A stretch of 5,352 nt of DNA from DASWHX01 sp036397995 (GCA_036397995.1 DASWHX010000245.1:1-5352), one strand, 5' to 3'; counted from the first letter of the stretch, positions 1-5,352 are shown. Notes: generated from the letters alone by a model not told the origin. Program-made: numbers and translations.

Positions 1-482
1 ATTTGATCTTTGAATCAGCCAGGTGGGCGCCATCGAGTTTTAATGAGCAGCCCTGGAGGTTTATTTATGCTCATAAATCTAATCCGCGGGATCATGGAAA
101 AATTGCGGATGCATTGAATGATCATAATCGTTCCTGGGCGGCGAAAGCACCTGTCCTGATAGCGGTGATTGCTAAGACGAGGTTAAGTCATAACGAAAGG
201 GAAAACAGACATGCATTTTATGATGTAGGACAAGCGGTGGCAACTCTGACATTGCAAGCTACGGACCTGGGATTGTGTATGCGTCAGATGGCCGGATTCC
301 ATTCGGATATAGCAATTGCAAATCTTGGAATTCTGCAAGGATTTGAGCCCATTGCCATAATTGCGCTTGGATATGAAGGGGAGGTTGACGAAAATACGGA
401 TGAAAGACTAGCCTGGAAACAAAATCATGTGCGCACTCGTAAGCCGGTGGATGAAGTAGTTAAAGAAGGGAGTTGGAGCTAA
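1..482 (+). CDS. Nitroreductase family protein (5' end missing at window edge)
   Basis: The C-terminal 159 residues of an FMN-dependent nitroreductase-fold protein are visible, read from base 3. Near the start is the family signature ARWAPSSFNEQPWRF (residues 6-20), where the P-S-x-x-N-x-Q-P-W pattern contributes to the flavin site. A helix with DVGQAVATLTLQATDLGL (about 74-91) and the late strand IIALGYEGE (119-127) also fit the family. Family members usually have about 180-220 residues, so roughly 30-40 N-terminal residues, including the Arg-rich FMN phosphate-binding segment, lie outside the window. The residue at base 3 is a TTG leucine inside the protein, not a start. Such enzymes reduce nitroaromatics, quinones or similar electrophiles with NAD(P)H in the cytoplasm; the substrate cannot be told from sequence. 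It ends 10 bp before a MarR-type gene on the same strand, so the pair is probably one operon. Confidence 0.88.
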   Translation, partial: LIFESARWAPSSFNEQPWRFIYAHKSNPRDHGKIADALNDHNRSWAAKAPVLIAVIAKTRLSHNERENRHAFYDVGQAVATLTLQATDLGLCMRQMAGFHSDIAIANLGILQGFEPIAIIALGYEGEVDENTDERLAWKQNHVRTRKPVDEVVKEGSWS

Positions 483-492
483 AAGAAACAAA

Positions 493-945
493 GTGAAATT
501 GGAAGACGAAATTAATCAAACAAAATTCAGGTCGGAGTATCAAAAGCTCAACCTGAATCTAATCTTCACAAATAATTGGGTTCAGAATAAGCATAGAAAA
601 ACATTTGAAGAATTTGGAGTTACTCCGCAGCAGTACAATGTTTTGCGAATTCTGAAGGGTAATTACCCGAAACCATATTCCACTTCAGAGATCCGGATGC
701 GGATGCTGGATCCAATGTCGGATGCATCCCGAATTGTAGAAAGACTGATTCAAAAGAAACTAGTGGAAAGGAAAACCTGCAAATCAGATCGAAGATTAGT
801 GGATGTGGTGATCACTCAAAAGGGACTGAATTTGATTGAATACACCTCAAGTGCCATTGCAGCCCAGGAAAAAATTTTCCATGCTTTGACAATAACTGAA
901 GCTCAAGATTTAAATACACTACTCGACAAATTAAGAGCTGAGTAG
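493..945 (+). CDS. MarR family winged-helix transcriptional regulator
   Basis: This complete 150-residue protein has the usual MarR length. An N-terminal dimerisation helix (about 1-40) is followed by the winged helix-turn-helix: FGVTPQQYNVLRIL (41-54), the HTH region with STSEIRMRM and SDASRIVERLIQKKLVER (63-93), then the wing with the family signature SDRRLVDVVITQKG (98-111). A C-terminal helix pair (about 112-149) completes the dimer interface. The start is GTG at 493; the first in-frame ATG would remove half the DNA-binding domain. A GGAG at 475-478 lies 14 nt upstream, rather far for a ribosome binding site. The protein has a single cysteine (C96), placed in the wing. Being 10 bp downstream of the nitroreductase gene, it plausibly represses its own operon in response to an electrophile or aromatic ligand; that role is an inference from the arrangement. 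Confidence 0.9.
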   Translation: MKLEDEINQTKFRSEYQKLNLNLIFTNNWVQNKHRKTFEEFGVTPQQYNVLRILKGNYPKPYSTSEIRMRMLDPMSDASRIVERLIQKKLVERKTCKSDRRLVDVVITQKGLNLIEYTSSAIAAQEKIFHALTITEAQDLNTLLDKLRAE

Positions 946-948
946 GGA

Positions 949-972
949 GGTGGTGGTCTAAGAGTTAAGTTA
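949..972. repeat. Diverged partial copy of the repeat next to the MarR-type stop
   Basis: GGTGGTGGTCTAAGAGTTAA (949-968) and the next four bases match the segment GGTGGTTGTCTCAGAGTTAA plus CCTA at 1266-1289 at 20 of 24 positions. It begins 4 bp after the stop codon of the MarR-type gene and overlaps the left arm of the possible terminator. Given its distance and divergence this copy is less certain than the others. Confidence 0.45.
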
Positions 973-997
973 ATGCAATTTGCTTCGTAACTTTTTT
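967..997 (+). terminator. Possible weak intrinsic terminator after the MarR gene
   Basis: AAGTTA (967-972) can pair with TAACTT (988-993). A short inner GCA/TGC stem (975-977 with 981-983) sits inside it, and a run of six T (992-997) follows, two of which are in the stem. The position 22 bp after the marR-type stop is right for a terminator, but the stem is AT-rich and interrupted, so the call is tentative. Confidence 0.35.
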
Positions 998-1081
998 CTC
1001 AGGTCCTTCAGCTCTCCCTTATTATGGAATCGCCTCATAATTTGGTAAATTTATTAAGATAAGAATAAAACCACCCCTACC

Positions 1082-1121
1082 CCAACCTTCGGTCGGCAGG
1101 CCCTCCTTAAAATAAGGAGGG
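1082..1121. repeat. Two-hairpin intergenic repeat, Bacteroidota interspersed type
   Basis: CCCTCCTTA (1101-1109) and TAAGGAGGG (1113-1121) form a perfect 9-bp stem with a 3-nt AAA loop. Directly before it, CCAACC (1082-1087) and GGTCGG (1091-1096) form a second, smaller stem around TTC; its one mismatch on the + strand becomes a G-U pair on the - strand. Neither strand has a proper T-run after the large stem, so it is not a textbook intrinsic terminator. Similar AAGGAGGG/CCCTCC hairpins followed by GGGGTGG-type sequence are, from memory, frequent dispersed repeats between genes in Bacteroidota. Lying between convergent genes, it could protect 3' ends or help stop transcription from either side. 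Confidence 0.65.
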
Positions 1122-1245
1122 AAAAAATTTCTTCAAAACAAATTAACCTACTGATTCCTGACCAAATTATTATCAGTAAATACAGGCAAGAAGATGAAAG
1201 CAAACAGGTGAACCAGTTGATGCTAAATTCCCTTCCTTATTTTAA
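1107..1245. repeat. Inverted repeat arms flanking about 110 bp
   Basis: TTAAAATAAGGAGGG (1107-1121) recurs in inverted orientation as CCCTTCCTTATTTTAA (1230-1245), differing by one inserted base, and both arms are followed outward from the GGG by an A/T-rich tract ending in AATTT. The right arm is a diverged half of the hairpin at 1101-1121. The arrangement suggests two decayed copies of the same palindromic repeat in opposite orientation rather than a transposon; no transposase or clear target duplication is present. Confidence 0.45.
1143..1167. repeat. Diverged third copy of the hutF-end repeat
   Basis: TTAACCTACTGATTCC (1143-1158) differs from the copies at 1282 and 1329 by one base and is followed by TGACCAAAT, matching the start of the next unit (CCGACCAAAAT) with one base lost. 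It is separated from the tandem pair by about 84 bp that includes an inverted arm of the hairpin repeat. Confidence 0.6.
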
Positions 1246-1250
1246 CCGTT

Positions 1251-1344
1251 TCCCCGACCAAAATGGGTGGTTGTCTCAGAGTTAACCTACCGATTCCCCG
1301 ACCAAAATAGGGGTGGTTGTCTAGAGAGTTAACCTACCGATTCC
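1251..1344. repeat. Tandem repeat (two units of about 44-47 bp) overlapping the 3' end of hutF
   Basis: The unit runs TCCCCGACCAAAAT, then (A)GGG(G)TGGTTGTCT, then a GAG and TTAACCTACCGATTCC. GACCAAAAT occurs at 1256-1264 and 1300-1308, GGTGGTTGTCT at 1266-1276 and 1312-1322, and TTAACCTACCGATTCC at 1282-1297 and 1329-1344. The two units differ by small insertions (AT/ATAG and CA/AGA regions). The last TTAACCTACCGATTCC contains the hutF stop codon (CTA at 1334-1336, TAG on the gene strand) and its last codons, so the repeat reaches into the gene. Confidence 0.75.
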
Positions 1345-2710
1345 GAATCCCCATCTCTTTAACAGCTTCCAAAAAATCACGACTCAACTTTTCATATTGA
1401 GGATGTTGTCCCCTAATAGCCCATTTTCCATCAACCATTGTTCCTAACATCTGGCTTGAATCAAAGGTGTAAATAATCGTGCTGAGCAAAAATTCTGGTT
1501 TGTTACTGGCCAACAAAGGATGTGAATCCTCCACAACAAAAGCATCCAGTGCGTTTCCCGGATCAAGATATCCAGTCGTAGAATCACCCATTGCCATTCT
1601 GCCGGATTGTAAAACCTTATCAAAACCATAGGCACCTGTATCACCAAAAAGCTTATCATTCAAAACATTTCGCTGATGCGTAATCAACCTTTCCCGATAA
1701 TCCAGCATCCGCAATTCTTCAAAAGGATTTAATCCGATATGGCTGTCGGTGCCAATACTCCATTTTCCACCGAAAATTTTAAAATCAAGCAGCCTGAAAA
1801 TACCATCACCTAAATTGCCTTCCGTGCTGGGACACAGAACTACGTTGGCCCCCGATTCGGCCAACCCTTTCACTTCGGTATCATCAAGGTGGGTAGCATG
1901 TATAAGATGAAAGTTTTCATCCAATTGAACGTTATCCAGCAGCCATCGGGCTGGCCTGACTCCTAAATGCGCGATACAATCTTCCACCTCTTTTAATTGC
2001 TCAGAAACGTGAAGATGAAATGGGTACCTCGGATCGTAGTTTTCTGTTACCCTGATTATGGCATCATCTCTTACCGCCCGGAGTGAATGTACTCCCACGC
2101 CCAATGAAGCCTTTTTATAATTAAGTGCTGCAACCTGGGAAGCTTCCCAAAGTTTCATGTAAGCATCATAATTTTGACTAATAAATCTTCGCTGTCGCTC
2201 CTGGGGTGGCTGGCCAAAATTTCCCATTTGGTAAAAAATTGGTATCAGGGTAATCTTGATTCCGGCAGTGGCGGCTGCCGCGATTAAACGTTCGCCCAAT
2301 TCTGCAGGGTTGTCATATTGGCTTCCATCTTTATCATGATGGATGTAGTGAAACTCGGCCACATGTGTGTAACCATGGCGAAGCATTTCAGCATATAAAA
2401 ATGTAGCAACCTTCTCCATCTGCTCTGGGTTCATGGTGAGGGCAACCTGATACATCGCCTCACGCCAGGTCCAGAAATTATCCTGGATCCCCGGCTTATG
2501 TTGCTCGGTAATTCCTGCCATCGCGTATTGAAAAGCATGAGAGTGAGAATTTCTGAATCCTGGCAAGGCAAATCCATTGATTTGCTCATCGATTTCACTT
2601 TGGAGGGGCGAATCAGAAATCTTTTCAATGACTCCGGAATTATTAATTGTGACGTACCCCGGAGTTAGCCACCCTTTGGAGGTTAAAATACCTGAAAACC
2701 GCAAATTCAT
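1334..2710 (-). CDS. hutF: Formimidoylglutamate deiminase (HutF)
   Basis: This amidohydrolase-superfamily enzyme converts N-formimino-L-glutamate and water to N-formyl-L-glutamate and ammonia (EC 3.5.3.13) in the cytoplasm, in the five-step histidine degradation route. Its 458 residues match the family length. A short N-terminal beta-sandwich part (1-50) leads into the TIM barrel with the metal pair H56 and H58 in NSHSHAFQ, then FWTWREAMY (79-87), the HutF-typical EFHYIHHDKDG (119-129), GQPPQERQRRFI (166-177), GVHSLR (206-211), metal ligand H232 in FHLHVSEQ with E237, IHATHLDD (270-277), and the catalytic/metal aspartate D322 in SIGTDSHIGLNPFEELR. All expected active-site residues are present. 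The ATG overlaps the hutG stop as ATGA, implying translational coupling; an AGAAGGA immediately precedes the ATG, closer than usual for a ribosome binding site. The stop codon and last codons lie within a repeat unit. Confidence 0.95.
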   Translation of the reverse strand: MNLRFSGILTSKGWLTPGYVTINNSGVIEKISDSPLQSEIDEQINGFALPGFRNSHSHAFQYAMAGITEQHKPGIQDNFWTWREAMYQVALTMNPEQMEKVATFLYAEMLRHGYTHVAEFHYIHHDKDGSQYDNPAELGERLIAAAATAGIKITLIPIFYQMGNFGQPPQERQRRFISQNYDAYMKLWEASQVAALNYKKASLGVGVHSLRAVRDDAIIRVTENYDPRYPFHLHVSEQLKEVEDCIAHLGVRPARWLLDNVQLDENFHLIHATHLDDTEVKGLAESGANVVLCPSTEGNLGDGIFRLLDFKIFGGKWSIGTDSHIGLNPFEELRMLDYRERLITHQRNVLNDKLFGDTGAYGFDKVLQSGRMAMGDSTTGYLDPGNALDAFVVEDSHPLLASNKPEFLLSTIIYTFDSSQMLGTMVDGKWAIRGQHPQYEKLSRDFLEAVKEMGIRNR

Positions 2711-3516
2711 TCCTTCTTGTTTAATTGTTCAAGTGTAACGATTAGCTTGCGAAAAATAGATTTAAGAACTTTCCTCATTTCCGCAGCACGGCCTGAATGA
2801 TATTCTGTCTCTGAATCATCCATGTAATTAATTTTTGTCATCTCTAATTGCAAAGCATGAATATTTCTATTGGGATTACCAAAAGAACGCGTAATAAATC
2901 CGCCCTGAAAAGGTACATTATGAGAACTCGTATAATTACTATTATTGATTTCATTCCAAACAACTTCTATTATTTCAGAACGAGCGCTTTTCAATTGATT
3001 ATCTCCTAAAATCAAATCAGGAAATGGTTGTGACTGAATAGAAGGCACCGATTTTCGAATCGAATGAGCATCAAAAAGCAGTATGTGCCTGAATTTTTTT
3101 TGTAATGCTTTAATTTGATTTGAAATTTCTGAATGATAGGGGATGTAATAGCTTTTAATCCTCCGGTGTATTTCAGCTTTCGTCGGGGTTTCATTATTAT
3201 ATATGGAATTGCCTAGAAAATCTGTCTCGGGAACCAGGGATGTAATGATTCTCCCGTCGCTATATAAAGGTTTGCTTTCCGGATCGCGATTCAAATCAAT
3301 TACCCAGCGGGAATAATTTGCGTAGATCATTGTAATTCCGAGAGCTGGTGCAAAATCATACAATTGCCGGACAAAAAAATCAGTATCATCGGGTGGAAGC
3401 AGCTCCAACCGTATAAGGGATTTTATTTCTTCAGGGAATCCGGTTCCGCAGTGTGGAACGCTTATTAAAACAGGAACGGGTTTTGTTGCCGGTGAAATTA
3501 CTTCAAATACTTTCAT
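2707..3516 (-). CDS. hutG: N-formylglutamate amidohydrolase/deformylase (HutG)
   Basis: This enzyme hydrolyses N-formyl-L-glutamate to L-glutamate and formate (EC 3.5.1.68), the step after HutF. Counting from the ATG at 3516 (269 residues, normal for the family), the N-formylglutamate amidohydrolase landmarks appear in order: ISVPHCGTGFP (18-28), the YSRWVIDLNRDP stretch (68-79), KPLY (82-85), YYIPYH (123-128), LLFDAHSIR (146-154), FPDLILG (165-171), GGFITRSFG (205-213) and HALQLEM (220-226). H22, D149, H151, H220 and E225 are the likely metal or catalytic positions, inferred from family patterns. An in-frame TTG at 3531 would add five residues, but it falls inside a promoter-like TACTTTTG box and TTG starts are rare in this group, so ATG is preferred. 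The stop overlaps the hutF start. Together the pair indicates the formate-releasing branch rather than the folate-dependent transferase branch. Confidence 0.92.
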   Translation of the reverse strand: MKVFEVISPATKPVPVLISVPHCGTGFPEEIKSLIRLELLPPDDTDFFVRQLYDFAPALGITMIYANYSRWVIDLNRDPESKPLYSDGRIITSLVPETDFLGNSIYNNETPTKAEIHRRIKSYYIPYHSEISNQIKALQKKFRHILLFDAHSIRKSVPSIQSQPFPDLILGDNQLKSARSEIIEVVWNEINNSNYTSSHNVPFQGGFITRSFGNPNRNIHALQLEMTKINYMDDSETEYHSGRAAEMRKVLKSIFRKLIVTLEQLNKKE

Positions 3517-3528
3517 AGCTGGTGAAAG

Positions 3529-3558
3529 CAAAAGTAATCAATCATTAAATCAATCAAA
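3529..3558 (-). promoter_or_regulatory. Candidate Bacteroidota-type promoter for hutGF
   Basis: On the minus strand TACTTTTG (3536 to 3529) is a perfect match to the Bacteroidota -7 consensus TAnnTTTG, and TTTG (3558 to 3555) lies 18 nt upstream, close to the usual 19-21 nt spacing of the -33 element. Transcription would begin only a few bases before the hutG ATG at 3516, giving a very short leader. A second perfect TAnnTTTG, TAAGTTTG (3562 to 3555), overlaps the proposed -33 element but lacks a well-spaced partner. Such boxes arise by chance in AT-rich DNA, so this is a candidate only. Confidence 0.35.
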
Positions 3559-3559
3559 C

Positions 3560-3733
3560 TTAATTCCCCTTCATGAACCAATCAGCGCCGCTATATAAAG
3601 CAAACTGATAAGGAACAAAATCGTAGCGGCCACTTTTCTCATACCCACCTGTAATAAATCTTTCATTTTTATTTTTGAGTTCTTGACATTGTTCTCTCAT
3701 AAAAACAAAATTCTCACCAAAAATTGCAAGCAC
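3560..3733 (-). CDS. Small open frame between gene pairs: short hypothetical gene or gene remnant
   Basis: An open frame of 62 codons (3748 to 3563, stop TAA at 3560-3562) shows protein-like character despite lying in AT-rich DNA. Possible starts are GTG at 3733 (57 residues) or ATG at 3700 (46 residues, beginning MREQCQELKNKNERF). The end of the product reads GRYDFVPYQFALYSGADW followed by FMKGN, rich in aromatic and glycine residues and unlike random translation. I do not recognise the family. With no good start and a stop codon directly upstream (3749-3751), it may be the surviving C-terminal end of a larger gene whose front was lost, or a genuine small protein. It lies 58 bp after the class V enzyme gene and 44 bp before hutG on the same strand. 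Confidence 0.35.
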   Translation of the reverse strand: MLAIFGENFVFMREQCQELKNKNERFITGGYEKSGRYDFVPYQFALYSGADWFMKGN

Positions 3734-3790
3734 CTGAATATCACCAGTTTAAAAGTTATGCAATGTGTAATTGAACGATAATGAACAGTT

Positions 3791-4981
3791 TTAGGAGTGA
3801 AGATCGTGCAGTACTCTGATGAACTTTTCAATTTCTGTTTCTGAATTGTAATAGTGAACAGAAGACCGAATCATACTGCTGAGGCCCCTGTTTTCCATAT
3901 CAAGAAAAGCTGCAGCTTTTGGGGTAATACCGACATGGATGTCTTTCACGGCAAGCTTCTTCTTGAGCTTTGTATACTCTACCTTGTCTGAAGTAAAGGT
4001 GACAATGCCAGACTGCACAGAACCACGGTCTTGAACAATGATCCCATCAATCCTTGAAAGTTCATCCCGAAGAGTTTGACCTAATTTCTGGACCCGCTCC
4101 CAGATATTATCCAATCCCAGTTCAACTGCGTATTCTGCTGCCGCCTTAAGTCCAAAAATATTGGAGTAGTTAAATTCCCAGTTTTCATAGCGCTTGGCTG
4201 AAGGCTCCATTACGTATGAGTCAAGCGAAGTCCAAATGGCTGAATGCAGGTCAAGAGTAATTGGCTTGGTTCTTTCCAGGGTAGCTTTGCTTGCATAAAG
4301 AAATCCTGTTCCCCTGGGCGCGCGTAAATATTTGCGCCCTGTGGCAGAAAGAAAGTGACAACCAATCTTTTTCACATCCAGGGGATATTGACCGGCAGAC
4401 TGACAGGCATCAACCAGATAAAAAGCGGAACTGTTTTTTAAGGTAGCTCCAATTTCTTCCACAGGATTTACCAGCCCGCCATTGGTGGGCATATGAGTTA
4501 CACTTACAAGTTTTACTTTTGAAGAAAGCATAGACTTCAATTCTCCAACAGAAACTTCGCCGCTCTTTTCAACCGGAAGTATTTTGATTTCAAGCGGTAT
4601 TCTTTCACTTAGTCTCAAATAGGCCAGGTAGTTAGATGCATAATCTGTTTCAGTAGCCAGGATAATGTCTCCGGGTTCAAAATTGATGGAAAGAAAAGCC
4701 GCATTCCACGCTGAGGTCGCGTTCTCCATAAGGGCCAATTCAGAGGGGTTGCAATTAATCAGGTCTGCGACGGAATTGTAGGTTTTGTGAAAAGAGTCTT
4801 TGTTTAATTCAAAGGTTTCATATCCACCACGCATAAATTCTTCAGCATTGTATTGGTTCACTGCCTCAATTACCGGAAGTGGAGGTAATGAAGACCCGGC
4901 ATTATTGAAATGAATGAACTTCCTCGTGCCTGGAGTGGCATTTCTTACAGCATCAAGATTCATTTGTGACTGACTGGTCAT
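3791..4981 (-). CDS. Class V PLP-dependent aminotransferase-family enzyme
   Basis: This complete 396-residue fold-type I PLP enzyme belongs to the class V family (NifS/SufS, isopenicillin-N-epimerase-like, kynureninase-related). Visible landmarks are FIHFNNAGSSLPP (22-34) at the substrate entrance, ENATSAW with T89/S90 for cofactor phosphate contact (86-92), VTHMPTNGG with H163 stacking over PLP, DACQSAGQ (191-198) with D191 pairing to the pyridine nitrogen and Q194 near its O3', and SATGRKYLRAPRGTGFLY (212-229) with K217 as the Schiff-base lysine. R372 in the C-terminal IRSSVHYYN probably binds a substrate carboxylate. The GRK-x-LR-x-PRGTGFLY pattern is typical of the epimerase/lyase-like subgroup, and no conserved desulfurase cysteine loop is evident. 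The substrate is unknown. The ATG overlaps the stop of the upstream gene as ATGA, so the two are probably translated in concert. Confidence 0.9.
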   Translation of the reverse strand: MTSQSQMNLDAVRNATPGTRKFIHFNNAGSSLPPLPVIEAVNQYNAEEFMRGGYETFELNKDSFHKTYNSVADLINCNPSELALMENATSAWNAAFLSINFEPGDIILATETDYASNYLAYLRLSERIPLEIKILPVEKSGEVSVGELKSMLSSKVKLVSVTHMPTNGGLVNPVEEIGATLKNSSAFYLVDACQSAGQYPLDVKKIGCHFLSATGRKYLRAPRGTGFLYASKATLERTKPITLDLHSAIWTSLDSYVMEPSAKRYENWEFNYSNIFGLKAAAEYAVELGLDNIWERVQKLGQTLRDELSRIDGIIVQDRGSVQSGIVTFTSDKVEYTKLKKKLAVKDIHVGITPKAAAFLDMENRGLSSMIRSSVHYYNSETEIEKFIRVLHDLHS

Positions 4982-5352
4982 AATAGTAAATTATTTTTTT
5001 GAATTATCTGAAGGATTTCACTTGAATTCGCGCTTATAGAGGATTTTGAAAGAATTATCTCGCCAAGGTCAATGCCTTTAGAACTAACTAAATCAATAAA
5101 GTTTGCAGTGGCAAGTGCCAGTAAGGGAATCTGGGGCACCAGGTAATTCTGAGGCACCAGGTTTAGAAACTTTTCATTAATTATAGTAATTATCTCGGGT
5201 CGAAAAGAGGTAAACCCATTATAGAATAATGAAGCGATGTAAGGATAGGTAACATCAAATTTTAATGAAATAATAAGGTAATTGAAGGAATAATCTTCTC
5301 TGGGTTTGCCATCAAGGGCATTAAAAAATGGTAACCTTCTGCTACAAGCTTC
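4978..5352 (-). CDS. Unrecognised protein, C-terminal part only (runs off the right edge)
   Basis: The minus-strand frame is open from the window edge to a TGA at 4978-4980, giving 124 residues with no start in view. The stop shares four bases (ATGA) with the start of the class V PLP enzyme, the strongest evidence that this is a real gene and a functional partner. The fragment opens with RLPFFNALDGKPREDYSFNY (6-25) and is rich in Leu, Ile, Phe and Asn, with no obvious transmembrane helix, metal motif or nucleotide-binding loop. A hexapeptide-like repetition, LVPQNY LVPQIP (65-76), reflects an 18-bp direct repeat in the DNA. The end, SEILQIIQKNNLLL, looks like a terminal helix. I do not recognise the family, and the missing N-terminal part would be needed to identify it. 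Confidence 0.72.
   Translation of the reverse strand, partial: EACSRRLPFFNALDGKPREDYSFNYLIISLKFDVTYPYIASLFYNGFTSFRPEIITIINEKFLNLVPQNYLVPQIPLLALATANFIDLVSSKGIDLGEIILSKSSISANSSEILQIIQKNNLLL
5131..5162. repeat. 18-bp-period direct repeat inside the partial gene
   Basis: CTGGGGCACCAGGT (5131-5144) and CTGAGGCACCAGGT (5149-5162) match at 13 of 14 bases with a period of 18, in frame, encoding the repeated LVPQ of the unrecognised protein. Confidence 0.55.

Larger units (their letters stand above)
946..1333. other. 388-bp convergent intergenic gap carrying repeats
   Basis: This gap separates the 3' end of the MarR-type gene from the 3' end of hutF. I see no coding sequence with plausible protein character on either strand. 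It contains the possible terminator at 967-997, a 6-bp inverted repeat ATTATG/CATAAT (1021-1026 with 1036-1041), the GC-rich hairpin at 1101-1121, and several diverged copies of a short repeat unit (entered separately). The stretch 1168-1224 holds nothing I can name. Confidence 0.7.

Noticed and set aside
1101..1130. Standard bidirectional intrinsic terminator at the 9-bp hairpin
   Set aside because: The stem is strong, but the + strand continues with A-rich sequence and the - strand with GC-rich sequence; neither has the T-run that defines an intrinsic terminator.
946..1345. CRISPR array or transposable element
   Set aside because: The repeats are few, diverged and directly abutting rather than separated by uniform unique spacers, and there is no cas gene, transposase or clear target-site duplication.
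1444..1659. 71-codon minus-strand open frame inside hutF
   Set aside because: It lies entirely within the strongly supported hutF gene in another frame and its translation has no domain-like pattern.
2431..2628. 65-codon minus-strand open frame inside the start of hutF
   Set aside because: Out-of-frame shadow of hutF, covering its conserved metal-site region; no independent evidence.
1334..2710. Alternative identity as a chlorohydrolase or guanine-deaminase-type amidohydrolase
   Set aside because: The EFHYIHHD, FWTWREAMY and GQPPQERQRRFI segments are specific to formimidoylglutamate deiminases, and the adjacent hutG supports this.
3012..3194. 60-codon minus-strand open frame inside hutG
   Set aside because: Out-of-frame shadow of hutG, whose own frame carries all family motifs here.
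3517..3531. TTG start extending hutG by five residues
   Set aside because: TTG starts are uncommon in this group, the extra residues add no family match, and the codon lies in a perfect TAnnTTTG box; ATG at 3516 fits better.

Overview
The window looks like chromosomal DNA of a Bacteroidota bacterium, probably of the Cytophagales/marine type. The evidence is an AT-leaning composition, genes without clear Shine-Dalgarno sites, perfect TAnnTTTG boxes (the Bacteroidota -7 promoter element) upstream of one operon, and a short GC-rich hairpin repeat of a kind common between genes in that phylum. This assignment is an inference; no rRNA or other marker gene is present.

Left part (1-945, + strand): the 3' portion of a nitroreductase-family flavoenzyme gene cut by the window edge, followed after 10 bp by a complete MarR-family regulator. 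The two were probably transcribed together. Between them and the convergent hut genes lies a 388-bp gap (946-1333). It holds a weak possible terminator, a strong 9-bp hairpin, and several diverged copies of a short repeat unit, the last of which runs into the 3' end of hutF.

Middle part (1334-3516, - strand): hutG and hutF share a 4-bp ATGA overlap. Together they encode the last two steps of the five-step histidine degradation route: formiminoglutamate is deiminated to formylglutamate by HutF, then hydrolysed to glutamate and formate by HutG. HutH, HutU and HutI are not in the window. A promoter candidate sits just upstream of hutG, and the gap beyond it contains a 62-codon open stretch that may be a small gene or the remnant of a larger one.

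Right part (3791-5352, - strand): a complete class V (NifS-like fold) PLP-dependent aminotransferase/epimerase-type enzyme of unknown substrate. It is preceded, with another ATGA overlap, by the C-terminal 124 residues of a protein I do not recognise, which runs off the right edge. These two genes are probably translationally coupled and act together. Whether they are transcribed with hutG-hutF is unclear.

Nothing here is clearly a new biological system. The items most worth a second look are the repeat cluster that supplies the hutF stop codon, the unidentified partner of the class V enzyme, and the small open frame between the two minus-strand gene pairs.
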